Positions 9,017-19,656 of a DNA stretch of 64,000 bases are shown in pieces (the stretch's first letter is position 1; each line of letters starts with the position of its first letter). Origin of the DNA: Chitinophagaceae bacterium (lineage in GTDB: Bacteria; Bacteroidota; Bacteroidia; Chitinophagales; Chitinophagaceae); assembly GCA_016720825.1 (NCBI GenBank), contig JADKJV010000009.1:62001-126000 (forward strand). Reading direction: 5' to 3'. The notes under the pieces are model-generated. The model saw only the letters and a program-made list of their open reading frames with translations, searched no databases and had not been told where the DNA came from. The position numbers and the translations under genes are program-made.

Positions 9017-11024
9017 TCACTGCCCAGTCCTCTTCTTATATTCCTCTAACACTTTATCCAAATGCGCCACAAACTCCTGCACATTGGGAATATAAGGATA
9101 TCCATCAGGCGCGAGTTTCTGCTCCTTGTCATCCAGGAAAATATAGAAAGGTTGTGAAAGGGTGCCATACCGGCTTACCTGCAGGTGTGAAAACTTCTCT
9201 CCCACTGTATTTACTTTTTCATTCAGCTCTTTTGAAAAGAACTCCTCGCTTTCCGGTATTTCTATCTGCTGCACATCTGTGAAAAGTGAAGCCACGATAA
9301 AATTTTCTTTCAGCCTTCTCATCACCTGCGGATCGCTCCATACCTGGGCTTCCATTTTGCGGCAGTTGATACAATTGATGCCGGTGAAATCAAGCATCAG
9401 GGGTTTATGGGAAGCACGGGAAGCAGCCAGGGCTTCATCATAATCATAATAAGTAACCAGTCCGGCCGTTCTTACGACTTCCGGTTCATAAATCCTCATT
9501 TGTTTTACATACTTCTCCGGAGGCAAAACACCTGGTGCGGTGCTTACAGGTGCATACGCGCTGCCGCTGTTCTGGACAAAATCCTGAGTACCGTAAGGCG
9601 GCAGGAAAGCACTGATGCCTTTCAGCGGGGCACCCCACAATCCCGGAATCATATATACTACAAAACTGAAAGTGGCGATAGCAAATGTGAGTCGTGTTAC
9701 AGAAAGGTAAGGATGACCGAAATCGTTTTTCGGCAGATCATCATCATGGTGGAATTTCAGTTTACCTAACAGGTATAATCCAAGCAGTGCGAAAATAACA
9801 ATCCAGAGGGCGAGATATACTTCACGATCGAGCAGGCGCCAGCTCTTCGACAAATCTGCATTCGATAAAAATTTCAAAGCCAGTGCCAGTTCAATAAAAC
9901 CCAGTGTTACTTTAACGGCATTCAGCCAGCCACCGGCTTTGCCGATACTGTTCAGCATACCGGGGAATAAAGCAAACAGTGAGAATGGCAATGCCAGTGC
10001 GAGTGAGAAGGCAAACATGCCCACCAGTGGTCCCATATAAGATCCGTTGGAGGCTAACACAATCAGGTTGCCCACAATGGGACCAGTGCAGGAGAATGAT
10101 ACCAGGGCCAGTGTCAGTGCCATAAAAAATATACCCCAGAAACTGCCCGTTCCCGATTTCATGCTGGCTTTATTTGTCCAGGAGGAAGGCAGGCCGATTT
10201 CAAATGCCCCGAGGAATGAAAACCCGAACAGCAGGAACAAGGCAAAAAAGACCAGGTTCGCAATCCAGTTCGTGGCCATTTTATTCAATGCGGCCGGACC
10301 AAATATCAATGTAATGAGTAAACCGAGTATCGTGAAAATAAGTATGAGTGAAATGGAATAACTGATGGCATTGCGGATGCCCTTCCTGTTTGGTTTTACT
10401 GCGTTTGGTAAAGAAACTGACCGTAACAGGAATCATAGAGAAGACACAAGGTGTAATCAATGCGAGCAAACCACCGCCAAACGAAGCGATAAAAATCCAC
10501 CAGAGCGATTTGTTTTTCAGGTTCTCAGTCAGGGAATCATTGTTCCCGACGGCAGAAGCCGAAGCAACTATCGTTTGCTTGAAGGGCTCTTCATAACTGT
10601 TGTATTCATCGCCGGTCTTTACAAAATAGGTGATCTTCCCACGGATCACGGCACTGTCGCCGTCTTTGATCTCAAGGGGCTGTATCCAGCTGACGGAATC
10701 GGTGAAGTAGATAAGCTCAGCGTTGTTCAGGCTGGAATCTTTTTCAGTTTTGCTGTTGCCATTTTCAACGGCAGGCTTTTTTACAAAGGGAAGTGATACT
10801 GAATCAAAACTGATTACTGTATTCAGTGGCGCATCAGGACTAAAAGGTTTGATGGAGAAAATTTGTGCCCCGGCCCGGATATTGGCTTTCATGCTTACGG
10901 TCCAGCCGCTGTCTGTTTTTTCCTTGCTGAAACTGAACTGAACGGGTTTATCCTGTGACCAGCCGATTGTACAAATGAAAACGAGGGCGATTGTCAGTAT
11001 TGGTTTGATGCTGTTCCTGATCAT
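9017..11024 (-). CDS. DsbD-type thiol:disulfide interchange protein (frameshifted)
   Basis: About 669 residues once repaired. Order: signal peptide (residues 1-22), periplasmic DsbD-N-like beta domain, a CcdA/DsbD membrane domain of about eight helices with the redox segment LITPCVFSM, and a C-terminal thioredoxin fold with CxxC in GINCINCRKME. DsbD passes electrons from cytoplasmic thioredoxin across the inner membrane to periplasmic disulfide-bond and cytochrome c proteins. The frame breaks at about 10380-10386. Removing one base there joins TKRSKTKQ to GIRNAISYS and restores the membrane helices. The related small protein upstream (11119-11567) is on the same strand, with a hairpin between them. 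Family assignment is firm; the symbol is left blank because the architecture differs from E. coli dsbD. Confidence 0.85.
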
Positions 11025-11043
11025 AGTATCTGGCAGATAAGAG

Positions 11044-11070
11044 AAACGAGTTCCTTTAAAGAACTCGTTT
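11044..11070 (-). terminator. Hairpin between the two dsbD-related genes
   Basis: AAACGAGTTC / GAACTCGTTT is a perfect 10-base inverted repeat with a 7-base loop. On the minus strand it is followed by TTTCTCTTAT, a weak T tract. It could be a leaky terminator or a processing hairpin that sets the ratio of the two products. Confidence 0.5.
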
Positions 11071-11118
11071 GTATATTAAGCTGATTAATTCATTTTTCAT
11101 TGAAGTGTGCACGGCGTA

Positions 11119-11567
11119 TCATTGGAGTGCCACACTGAAGGTAACTTTTTTTGGCGGAAGGCATTTTTCGTCATTACAGATCTGGTATTCCACAACTCCC
11201 GCGTAATTGGTTTTGATATTGGTTTTCAGTTTTACCACTTGTACAAAATCCACTTTACCTGAATACTGGTTGGCAGAAATACCCAGTTTTTCATCTTTGA
11301 ATTTTTCCATCGTGCCAACTTCTTTTATTTTACCGGTAAGGGTGAGCAAAGGGTTGGTGGTAATTTCAAAACTGGTGGGTACTGCAATCGCATCCTCGGG
11401 CTGGGTCTGTGAGTAAAGGTGCCAGTGACCGGTGAGCGTGGCAGTCATGTGAATCTCATAGGTTTTATCCGCCGTTTTTTGGCCGTAAATGACCAGGTAA
11501 TCGGGGTCTGTGCCTTTGCGTAAACTGTGCCTGCCAGTAAGAGAACAGCTAATAGAAATTTTTTCAT
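11119..11567 (-). CDS. Small DsbD N-terminal-domain-like periplasmic protein (frameshifted)
   Basis: A signal peptide (MKKFLLAVLLLAGTVYAKA) precedes a domain resembling the N-terminal domain of DsbD, including two late cysteines region (YQICNDEKCLPPKKV) that would be the redox pair. The signal peptide and the domain are in different frames. The A6 run on the coding strand (T6 at about 11475-11480) needs one more base, which gives AKKTADKTYEIHMTATL and one protein of about 149 residues. The start is the ATG at 11567. Likely a periplasmic partner of the DsbD-type transporter encoded next; this role is inferred from context and the shared fold. Confidence 0.75.
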
Positions 11568-11689
11568 TTGGTGTTTAATATACTTAATACAAAAATCCTG
11601 CTTTTATCGTCTTGCTGTTTGTTAAAATTAAGGGAAGAGCGCTTCAATCAACCCCAAAACGCCTGATTAGCATCAACTTAACAAACGCT

Positions 11690-12367
11690 TTACCCGCCAA
11701 CCAGCTGTTCTGCCATCAGCATCGTACGGATAATGGCCTGTCCGTCCGTATTACCTAATTCCACAGAACAGGCTCTTTCGGGGTGCGGCATCATTCCAAA
11801 TACATTGCGGCCTGCATTGCAGATCCCGGCAATATTGCGGCTCGCCTGGTTGGGATTTGATTCCGGGGTGATTTGCCCATTTTCATCACAGTAATAAAAA
11901 ATTACCTGTCCGTTGGCTTCAAGCTGATCCAGGATTTTTTCTTCCGCATAATAACGGCCTTCACCATGGGCAACAGGGATTTTATAAATCTCACCTTGTC
12001 CGGGCGTGATGTAAATATTTTTACAAACAAACTGCTGGTGTCCGTTGCGCAATAAAGCACCGGGTAATAAGCCGGATTCACAAAGGATCTGGAAGCCGTT
12101 GCAAACGCCGAATACTTTCCCGCCGCGGTTGGCAAAATCAATAACACTTTGCATCATCGGACTGAAACGGGCAATGGCGCCGCAGCGCAGGTAATCACCA
12201 TAGGAAAATCCGCCGGGGAGGATGATGCAGTCGTCTGTAGTAAAAGCAGAGAGGTCTTTATCCTTATGCCAGAGCATAATCACTTCCTGTTTCAGGTCAT
12301 GTTGTAAAGCATCCTGCATGTCCCGGTCGCAGTTGGAACCGGGGAAAACGACCACACCAAATTTCAT
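11690..12367 (-). CDS. purQ: Phosphoribosylformylglycinamidine synthase, glutaminase subunit
   Basis: 225 residues. PurQ hydrolyses glutamine and passes ammonia to PurL to convert FGAR to FGAM in purine synthesis. The class I glutamine amidotransferase marks are present: oxyanion loop ILPGGFSYGDYLRCG, nucleophile cysteine in GVCNGFQ, and the His-Glu pair in MMPHPERAC. The start is the ATG at 12367 (MKFGVVVFPGSNCD); the upstream in-frame extension has no family match. No purS or purL is adjacent, so the gene is separate from the rest of the complex here. Confidence 0.95.
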   Translation of the reverse strand: MKFGVVVFPGSNCDRDMQDALQHDLKQEVIMLWHKDKDLSAFTTDDCIILPGGFSYGDYLRCGAIARFSPMMQSVIDFANRGGKVFGVCNGFQILCESGLLPGALLRNGHQQFVCKNIYITPGQGEIYKIPVAHGEGRYYAEEKILDQLEANGQVIFYYCDENGQITPESNPNQASRNIAGICNAGRNVFGMMPHPERACSVELGNTDGQAIIRTMLMAEQLVGG

Positions 12368-12471
12368 ATGCTGATTGATTAAGGACCAAAGATAAATTTT
12401 ATCAGTCAGAACCCCGGCATGACGGGCAGGAAAGCCGGGTAATTTCATCAACCAAAAATCCACAGTAAGAC

Positions 12472-13457
12472 CTACCAGCCGGGTCCGTAGTACTGGAAAC
12501 CAATAATAAACGCCACGGTAGCCCAGAAAAGCAACAGGGGAAGAATCCGCAAACCGGCATAGAGGTAGGTGCAGGCATGAAAGGCGGCAAAGGGAATGGC
12601 CACCAACACCCAGTTTTCAAGGCTTTCACCTCCATTTACAAAAGGGATGAACATACTGCCCAGCAGGAATAAGAGGAGGAGGCTCCAGCCTTTGCGCACC
12701 TGGATGAGCATCCTTCTTAACCCATCCTGCACATAGTAACCACCTGCCAGGAAAGGCACCAGGAGGAGGAAGGCGGTTCCGGCCATCCAGACTGATTGCT
12801 GGATAGTGGGAATATTGATTGAAAAATACGGGACCAGGTTTTCCCGGTTGAGATGACCCGTTACAAATAAATAAATCACGAAAAAATAAAGTGGTGTGAC
12901 CAGGCCTGCCAAGATAGAAACCATTCGTTCAGCCTGAACGGACGCATTACCATCAGCCCGAGAAGTATCCAGAAAATAAATGTCAGTGCGGGGAAAAACA
13001 GGAAACCGCCCAAACCAAGGATGAGACCGATATTAAAGATCAGTCCCCGCGCTTTGGGCATATTATACATTTTGAAAAGCAGGTTCAGGATCAGCAGCAG
13101 CAGGGTATTTACCAGCAGCGGTGCTGAAAAATAATTCCATTCCGGCAGCAGGGAGGTGATGAGCATGTAAGCCATCCCGGGGAAATAGCTGGGCTGGCTC
13201 ATCATCCGGTGCACGTTCATAAACCGGTTCAGCATCAGTGCCTGGGCAAAGAGAAGTACAAAAGCTATTAATGAGTAAATAAAAGGTGTGGCTCCGGCAT
13301 TGGAAAGCCCCGTCAGCAGTTGTTTATAAAACAGGCTGTCGGTGTTCTTTGCTGTTTCCAGATGGGGATGCAGGAAGATGGGCAGTTTGATCCCGATACC
13401 GAAAATAAGCAGGGTGAAAAAATTGACCGGCGTTTTTTGTCTGAATATAGCGACCAC
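12472..13457 (-). CDS. Multi-pass membrane protein, DUF6427-like (frameshifted)
   Basis: About 328 residues after repair, with eight to ten hydrophobic helices. The N-terminus MVAIFRQKTPVNFFTLLIFG resembles a Bacteroidota membrane family of unknown function (DUF6427-like, from memory, moderate certainty). The frame breaks at about 12921. One more C on the plus strand (one G in the coding strand) joins MRPFRLNEW to VSILAGLVTPLYF in a continuous helix. It lies between purQ and a secreted protein on the same strand. No catalytic motif was seen. Confidence 0.7.
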
Positions 13458-13478
13458 GGATATGGATAATTTGTTCTG

Positions 13479-15005
13479 TTAATTATACTCCAGCTTGGCA
13501 AAGCAAACCTGGTTGGTCAGGTAGTAACAGGGAATAATCATCTGCCTGGCACTTACCTGTTTGCCAAATTTAGCCATGAAATCATATCCTTTGTCGAGAT
13601 TTTTCAAAGTAGGGTTCCTGGTCATGACTCCTTCCGGGGAAATACTATAGTCAGACAGGAGGTTATTCCGTCTTTCCTGTTCATTGTACAGGAAATGCAG
13701 GGAGCCGCCGGTGTTCATCAGCTGGTAAGAAACCAGTTCATCGGATTCATCATCAAACTGGCTTTTAGCGAGTACGGTTCTCCATTCCACTTCACCGGTT
13801 TTGCTGAATGATAAAACGGTGATATGATCGGCATGGTAACGGACGGCCTGGCTGCTGTTGATGCGGTTATTCCAGAGGTAATTGCTGTAATAAGGGGAAT
13901 AATAAGGACTGTTGTAAGATGACAGGTAAGGTGAACCGTAGAGATAATCCCAGCGGTTCCAGTTATTGAAACGGGACGTGGTATAATAAGCTTCGCTGCC
14001 GATAATAAAACCACCATCCCGGCGGGTGATGATATGGCGGATAAAATAATCATTGAATGCCATTTTCACACCGCTTTCGCCCCTTGCTTCACGCCGGAGG
14101 TCCTCCGGGAACGAACTGGTACCCTGCAGGGCTGCTTCACCTTTCACTTTATCCCAGGCGAAAAAATACAGTCCGTCAATATTACCCCTGGACTCTTTAT
14201 AATAAAAAGCGGTGAGGAAATAGCGCTTATTGAAATTGTCAATTTTGATTTTGATTTCATCCAGCCAGATACCGGTCAGGTCGAGGTCACGGGTGAAGAG
14301 GCTGTCTTCCATGGCTTTCTTAATATAAAGTGTGCCATGGTTGATATTGTCGTTATTCCCACGGGTGAATTTGCAGAATACCAGGTCACCTTCATTGTCC
14401 ACATAAAACTCATTGAGGTAATCATTCCTTTCTTCCATCGGGATGGCATACCTGTTTTTTTTCAGCATGTCCAGTTTATCGTTCAGCAGCATGGTGGTCA
14501 TCAGGAAATTCCTTTTGTTGCGGCTGTTGATTTTAAAAACCGATATTTTGCTTTTATCATCGCTGGTGATAGCGGTATATATTTTATTATCGGAGGCGAA
14601 ACCCAGCTGGGTGGTATCCAGTTCCAGTACATCCCCGCTCAGTTTACCGGTGGCATCCAGTTTGGCGGCCATACAGTGTATGATATTTTTTTTCTGGTAT
14701 TGGTACACCATGTACACGTGGTCTGGATATGGGAAGAAGTCAATGTTGATCAGGCGGTCATTGTCGGGGATATAGTCCATCTCCGTTTTGCTTACCTGTT
14801 TCATGTCGTTATCGTACACCGTCATCCAGTATTTGTTGCGTGTATTTTTATAGATCATGAAGTTGCCCCCAACTTTCCCCACTATTTCAAAATTCATCCG
14901 GCGGGAGTCATCCCGGTCGGGCTCAGAATAAATAATTTTCTGGGAAATGCCTGCCTGTCCGGCCAGCAGGAACAGAATCACCGGAAACCAACGCTTACAG
15001 GACAT
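13479..15005 (-). CDS. Secreted protein of unknown function with YSPYYS tract
   Basis: 508 residues with a signal peptide (about 1-21). The body is a run of short beta-rich blocks with Asp/Asn/Lys turns (for example VYDNDMKQVSKTEMDY), suggesting a propeller-like or beta-sandwich fold; no catalytic motif was recognised. At about residues 363-385 there is an aromatic low-complexity tract with repeated SPY units (SPYLSSYNSPYYSPYYS). Its stop lies 21 bases before the start of the membrane protein gene, so the two may be cotranscribed. Family not recognised. Confidence 0.65.
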   Translation of the reverse strand: MSCKRWFPVILFLLAGQAGISQKIIYSEPDRDDSRRMNFEIVGKVGGNFMIYKNTRNKYWMTVYDNDMKQVSKTEMDYIPDNDRLINIDFFPYPDHVYMVYQYQKKNIIHCMAAKLDATGKLSGDVLELDTTQLGFASDNKIYTAITSDDKSKISVFKINSRNKRNFLMTTMLLNDKLDMLKKNRYAIPMEERNDYLNEFYVDNEGDLVFCKFTRGNNDNINHGTLYIKKAMEDSLFTRDLDLTGIWLDEIKIKIDNFNKRYFLTAFYYKESRGNIDGLYFFAWDKVKGEAALQGTSSFPEDLRREARGESGVKMAFNDYFIRHIITRRDGGFIIGSEAYYTTSRFNNWNRWDYLYGSPYLSSYNSPYYSPYYSNYLWNNRINSSQAVRYHADHITVLSFSKTGEVEWRTVLAKSQFDDESDELVSYQLMNTGGSLHFLYNEQERRNNLLSDYSISPEGVMTRNPTLKNLDKGYDFMAKFGKQVSARQMIIPCYYLTNQVCFAKLEYN

Positions 15006-15201
15006 AAGAATTTGATTTTTTGCTTATTAAAGTTACCAATTGCCTCTCAAAACCCCGCAAATTTAACACAGGATGCAAATCACCGGGCTTTTACCTAAAT
15101 GACGTTTAAAAACCGGAAGACGCTGTATATAATAAGTAAGAAATCTGCTCTTTTTTAAGCATCTGCATAAATTCCTGATAGTATTAATTGGTTTTTGCAT
15201 A

Positions 15202-15209
15202 TACCTTTG
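15202..15209 (+). promoter_or_regulatory. Candidate -7 box for kup
   Basis: TACCTTTG matches TAnnTTTG. It lies downstream of the TTG at 15188, which argues that the kup start is the later GTG at 15311. No matching -33 box was found. Confidence 0.35.
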
Positions 15210-15310
15210 CCGACAATTCCCGGCATACCGGCTGTAATCAGCTTACTGGCAATCAAGAAACAAAACAGGAACTGAAAACGGCGGTTAAGAACGGGGAACT
15301 ACATCACCAA

Positions 15311-17280
15311 GTGAAAATTTCGACCAACAAAGTCACTGCTGCCGGATTAATCATTGCCCTTGGAATCATCTATGGAGACATTGGTACATCGCCACTGTAC
15401 GTATTCAATGCCATTATTGGAAGCCGAACGGTTACTGAAGACCTGATTCTCGGGAGTTTATCCTGTATAATCTGGACGCTGACCCTGCAGACCACTATTA
15501 AATATGTGGTGATGGTTCTCCGGGCCGATAACCGCGGTGAGGGTGGCACTTTTGCCCTTTATGCCCTGGTGCGCAGGCGCAAGAAATGGCTGGTGATACC
15601 GGCCATGATCGGGGGAGCTGCTTTGCTGGCAGATGGCATTATTACCCCCCCTATTTCTATTACTTCAGCGATTGAAGGTCTGGAAGAACTGCCTGCCCTG
15701 CATGGCATGACTACCGACACGGTCGTTATTATAGTACTGGCCATCCTGGCCCTGTTCTTTTTCATGCAGCAATTCGGTACTGCTTCTATCGGCAAGATGT
15801 TCGGGCCGATCATGTTTATATGGTTCACCATGCTGGCCGTTTTAGGTGCATCGCACCTGATGGATGATTTGTCCATTTTCAAAGCATTGAGTCCGCATTA
15901 TGCGATTAATTTCCTGCAAAATTACCCGAATGGATTCTGGCTGCTGGGAGCCGTGTTCCTTTGTACAACAGGTGCGGAAGCCCTGTACAGTGATCTCGGT
16001 CACTGCGGACGGAGCAATATCAGGATGTCGTGGTTTTATGTAAAAAGCCTGTCTCCTGATAAACTATTTCGGCCAGATACCTGATTTCCCACCGGGATGG
16101 CATGACGATTACGGATGAACTGAAAAAATCCATGGGCATTAATGCGTTTTATGACCTGATGCCCCATTGGTTTATTATACCCGGTGTACTGATTGCCACC
16201 ACGGCCGCTATTATTGCCAGCCAGGCGATGGTATCCGGTGCTTTCACCCTGATCAGTGAAGCCATGCGTCTGAACCTCTGGCCCAAGGTGAGGATCAGGT
16301 ATCCGTCGGAAGAAAAAGGCCAGTTGTTTATTCCTGCCATCAACAGCCTGATGTTCCTGGGTTGTGTGGGTGTGGTGCTGTATTTCCAGAAATCATCCAG
16401 TATGGAGGCTGCGTATGGCCTGGCCATCATTGTAACCATGCTGATGACCACCATCCTGTTTGCCAATTACCTTGTCCTGCAAAGGGCGCGATCGGGATGG
16501 ATCTATGTGTTCCTGGCCACTTACGCAATTGTGGAAAGTGCTTACCTGGTGGCGCTGCTGAAAAAATTCACGCATGGAGGTTATATCACACTAATGATCG
16601 GGATGCTGATGTTCCTGATTATGTATATCTGGTACAGGGCGAGGAAGATCAAAAACCGTTACGTGGAATTTGTGCGGATGGAACATTATATCCCCAAGAT
16701 CCAGGATCTCAGCAACGACCGGTCTGTCCCGTTATATGCCACCCACCTGGTTTACCTCACCAGTGCCAATAATCCCAAGGAGATTGAGCACAAAGTGATT
16801 TATTCCATACTGAATAAAAAACCCAAACGTGCCGAGATTTACTGGTTTGTACACGTGGATACAATGGATGATCCATATACCTGCGAGTATAAAGTGGAAC
16901 ATATCATTCCCAATGATATCATCCGCATTGATTTCAGGCTGGGATTCCGCATGGAGCCGCGGCTGAACCTGATGTTCCGTAAAGTGGTGGAAGATCTCGT
17001 AGCCAACAAGGAAGTGAATATCATGAGCCGTTATGAAAGCCTGGCGAGCAGCCAGATCGTGGGCGACTTCCAGTTTATCGTGATGGAAAAATACCTGAGC
17101 CAGGATAATGAATTGCCATTCTTTGAGCGTGTGGTGATGAAACTCCACTTCTGGCTGAAAGAACATAGCCTGTCGGAAGAAAAAGGCTTTGGGCTTGACG
17201 TGGCGAATGTAACGATCGAGAAATTCCCGTTGATTGTAGCGCCCGTGACTAACCTGAAACTTAAGAGAACGGAAGAGTAA
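15311..17280 (+). CDS. kup: KUP-family potassium uptake protein (two frameshifts)
   Basis: Kup proteins are K+/H+ symporters of the inner membrane with 12 helices and a cytoplasmic tail. The N-terminal signature VTAAGLIIALGIIYGDIGTSPLYV, in which GDIGTSPLY is the family mark, GALYSDLGHCG-like segment GAEALYSDLGHCGRSNIR, and IASQAMVSGAFTLISEA are all present, followed by a soluble C-terminal domain of about 200 residues. Two extra bases break the frame: one A in the A5 run at 16042-16046 and one A near 16077. Removing both gives VKACLLINYFGQ and then LISHRDGMTITDEL. The start is taken as GTG 15311, because the more distant TTG lies upstream of the likely -7 box. Corrected length is about 655 residues, normal for the family. 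Confidence 0.88.
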
Positions 17281-17285
17281 TTATT

Positions 17286-17375
17286 TTACCACAAAGGGCA
17301 CAAAGAAATACCACTAAGGTCACAAGGATTTACATTGTGTACTTTGTTGTATTTCTTTGTGCCCTTCGTGGTTAA
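17286..17375. repeat. ACCACAAAG-type inverted repeat element
   Basis: Two 25-base arms (17286-17310 and about 17350-17375; ACCACAAAGGGCACAAAG and CTTTGTGCCCTTCGTGG) pair with one clear mismatch around a centre that repeats the same words. The transcript would fold into a long hairpin between kup and the hydrolase gene. Confidence 0.8.
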
Positions 17376-17384
17376 TTGTATTCC

Positions 17385-18202
17385 TTGACAAAAAAATTCT
17401 ACCTTCCCTCCATCCCAAATTTCATCTGGTATATCATCGGGGGGATTGCATTCCTGTCAGTGCTGGCCTATTTCCTGCAGGAAAAACTCATTTTCAAACC
17501 CGAGAAACTCAGCCAGGATTTTGCTTTTAAATATGACGCCCCCTTCCGCGAATATTTTTTTGATATAGAGCCGGGCGTGCGTATCAATGGCCTGCATTTT
17601 TTCCGCGAGAAACCCAGGGGACTGATCCTGTACTTCCATGGCAATACAAGAAGCATCAAAGGCTGGGCCCGCTATGCCAAGGATTTTTACCGGTATGATT
17701 ATGATGTGGTGCTGGTTGACTACCGTGGTTTCGGGAAAAGCACAGGTAAACGCAGTGAAAAAGAAATGCTGAGTGATATGCAGTTTGTGTATGACCGGCT
17801 GCTGGAGAAATACCCGGAAGAACACCTGATTATTTACGGCCGCAGTATGGGCAGCGGCTTTGCCAGCAAACTGGCTTCGGACAACAATCCCCGTTACCTG
17901 ATCCTGGATGCGCCATATTTCAGTTTCCTGCGGGTGATTGAACGATTCCTGCCGATACTTCCCCTGCGCATTGTACTTCGTTTCCACCTCCGCACCGACC
18001 GATGGATCGGACAGGTAAAATGCCATACTTATATCCTTCACGGCACCCGCGATAAACTGATTCCGATACGGCACAGTGAAAGCCTGCAGAAAATCAACCC
18101 AAGGATGATTACGCTGATACGGATTCATGGCGGGGGCATAATAACCTGCCGAAGTTTGATGAGTACCACAATTTTGTGAGGGATATACTGAAAACTGAGT
18201 AA
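17385..18202 (+). CDS. Membrane-anchored alpha/beta hydrolase, copy 1 (frameshift near 3' end)
   Basis: A short N-terminal hydrophobic anchor (about residues 10-30) is followed by an alpha/beta hydrolase fold. LILYFHGNTRS is the oxyanion loop, VDYRGFGKSTGKR the next strand and turn, and GRSMGSG the nucleophile elbow with its catalytic serine; HGTRDKLIP carries the acid. The frame breaks in the G5 run at 18132-18136. With four G the end becomes HGGGHNNLPKFDEYHNFV, which supplies the catalytic histidine, and the stop moves to 18202. The start TTG 17385 is preferred because the earlier TTG overlaps the upstream repeat. Related to the product of 19657-20471; probably a lipase or esterase-like enzyme of unknown substrate. 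Confidence 0.78.
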
Positions 18203-18220
18203 TAAATAAACATTCCACAA

Positions 18221-18292
18221 CCCAAAATCCAAATTCCAAACGGCAAACTACCAGGTTAGAAGTTTGGGATTTGGATTTTGTTATTTGGAATT
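18221..18292. repeat. AATCCAAA / TTTGGATT inverted repeat
   Basis: CCCAAAATCCAAATTCCAAA (18221-18240) pairs with TTTGGGATTTGGATTTTG (18263-18280), and a further TTTGGAATTT follows. The same type of element recurs within 20472-20680. Confidence 0.7.
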
Positions 18293-18401
18293 TCTCATAA
18301 AATCTTTAACATTTCCCCCTGTTTCACCCCGGAATAGTTAAGGATTTTCTAATAACAGCCTCCAACTTCAATCTGGTTCACCTTTTGGATTTACTAGTAG
18401 A

Positions 18402-18408
18402 AAAAGGA
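18402..18408 (+). promoter_or_regulatory. Shine-Dalgarno fixing the lipoprotein start
   Basis: An AAGGAGG-type sequence lies about 7 bases before the ATG at 18416. It favours this ATG over the GTG two codons upstream. Confidence 0.6.
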
Positions 18409-18415
18409 GGTGTTT

Positions 18416-19567
18416 ATGAAACTGAAACTTTACTCAATTCTTCTTATTGGATTCAGCGCCGGGTTAATTTCCTGTAAAACGGCCAGCAAGATGTACGAAA
18501 AAGGAAATTATGATGAAGCCGTTGAACTGGCTGCCAAAAAACTCCAGAAAAAGCCCGATGATTCCAAACTGATTGACATCATCCGCAGCTCTTACAGCTA
18601 TGCGGTGAACGATCACGAACAAAACATCCGCAATCATTCACAGAGCACCAATGAACTGAAATGGGAATGGATGTATAACGAGTATGCTGCCCTGCAGAAA
18701 ATGTATGAAGCCATTTACAAAGTGCCTTCTATCATGGACCTGGTAAAGCCTATGGATTATTCATCTTACCTGGTAACCTATGCCGATAAAGCCGGTGACG
18801 TTCGTTTTGACCGTGGTATGAGTTTAATGCTCCTGGGCGACAAACAGAACTACCGGAATGCTTACCGTGAGATGCAGATTGCCATCCGTTTCAAACCCGG
18901 CAACAGGGATATACAGCTGAAGATGGATGAAGCCTTTGATTATGCAGTTACCAATGTAGTGTTCCTGCCTGCTTCTGAAGATCCCGGTGGTTTCAGGTTC
19001 AGCAACTATAACTCAGGTATCCATAATGTGGAAGACCAGCTGATCCGCAGCCTGCAATATGGCAACAGCAATGAGTTTGTAAAGTTCTATACACCCTGGG
19101 ATGTGCAGAGCCGGAATATCCGGACCGATATGGTAGTTGATATGCGCATGGCAAACATGCATATTGGCCACTACCGGGATATGACAAGCACCCGTAAAGT
19201 GTCTAAAGAAGTAGTGATTAAGGAAAGGGTGATCAGGCCTGACTCAGTAATTAAGGAATATGGTACTGTTTACGCAAACATCATCACGACTACCCGTACC
19301 ATGGCCTCTGAAGCCACACTGGCTGTTGATATCCGTGATGCCGATGGTAACTGGTTATGGAACGACCGGATCAATGCCAGTCACAGCTGGAATACCGAGT
19401 TCAGCAGCTTTACCGGTGATGCCAGGGCCCTGAGCGAGGCTGACAAACAAATGATCAACCGCCAGGCACAGGCTTCACCCAGGGATGAAGATATTATCCG
19501 CTGCCTGACTGATGAGATCAGCAATGACGCACTCTACCGCCTGCGGGCTTATTTCAACCGCATGTGA
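18416..19567 (+). CDS. Lipoprotein with N-terminal TPR-like repeats
   Basis: 383 residues. The signal peptide ends in a lipobox, LISC, so the protein should be lipid-anchored. Just after it, KMYEKGNYDEAVELAAKKLQ is a TPR-like helix pair, and the next 100 residues stay helical. The C-terminal half is mixed, with VVIKERVIRPDSVIKEYGTV strands and a DIRDADGNWLW segment. Both neighbours are related membrane-anchored hydrolases. A possible envelope role is inferred only from the anchor. A GC-rich hairpin follows the stop. Family not recognised. Confidence 0.7.
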   Translation: MKLKLYSILLIGFSAGLISCKTASKMYEKGNYDEAVELAAKKLQKKPDDSKLIDIIRSSYSYAVNDHEQNIRNHSQSTNELKWEWMYNEYAALQKMYEAIYKVPSIMDLVKPMDYSSYLVTYADKAGDVRFDRGMSLMLLGDKQNYRNAYREMQIAIRFKPGNRDIQLKMDEAFDYAVTNVVFLPASEDPGGFRFSNYNSGIHNVEDQLIRSLQYGNSNEFVKFYTPWDVQSRNIRTDMVVDMRMANMHIGHYRDMTSTRKVSKEVVIKERVIRPDSVIKEYGTVYANIITTTRTMASEATLAVDIRDADGNWLWNDRINASHSWNTEFSSFTGDARALSEADKQMINRQAQASPRDEDIIRCLTDEISNDALYRLRAYFNRM

Positions 19568-19592
19568 TAAATTATAATCCCGATTGAAAACG

Positions 19593-19620
19593 CCGCCCCG
19601 GACCTGTAAGTCCGGGGCGG
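19593..19620 (+). terminator. GC-rich hairpin after the lipoprotein gene
   Basis: CCGCCCCGGAC / GTCCGGGGCGG, 11 paired bases with a CTGTAA loop. The following sequence TTACTTT is a poor T tract, so termination may be partial. Confidence 0.65.
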
Positions 19621-19639
19621 TTACTTTAAAGCAGGCGCG

Positions 19640-19647
19640 TATCTTTG
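19640..19647 (+). promoter_or_regulatory. Candidate -7 box for second hydrolase
   Basis: TATCTTTG matches TAnnTTTG and ends 9 bases before the ATG at 19657, so the transcript would have almost no leader. The -33 box is unclear. Confidence 0.35.
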
Positions 19648-19656
19648 CGCCGGTCT

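Noticed and set aside
14034..15098. 354-codon plus-strand open frame
   Set aside because: Antisense to the secreted protein at 13479-15005, which has a signal peptide and strand-consistent neighbours; the antisense product has no recognisable features.
15188..15310. Upstream TTG start for kup (41 more residues)
   Set aside because: It lies upstream of the likely -7 box, and the added residues do not look like the family N-terminus.
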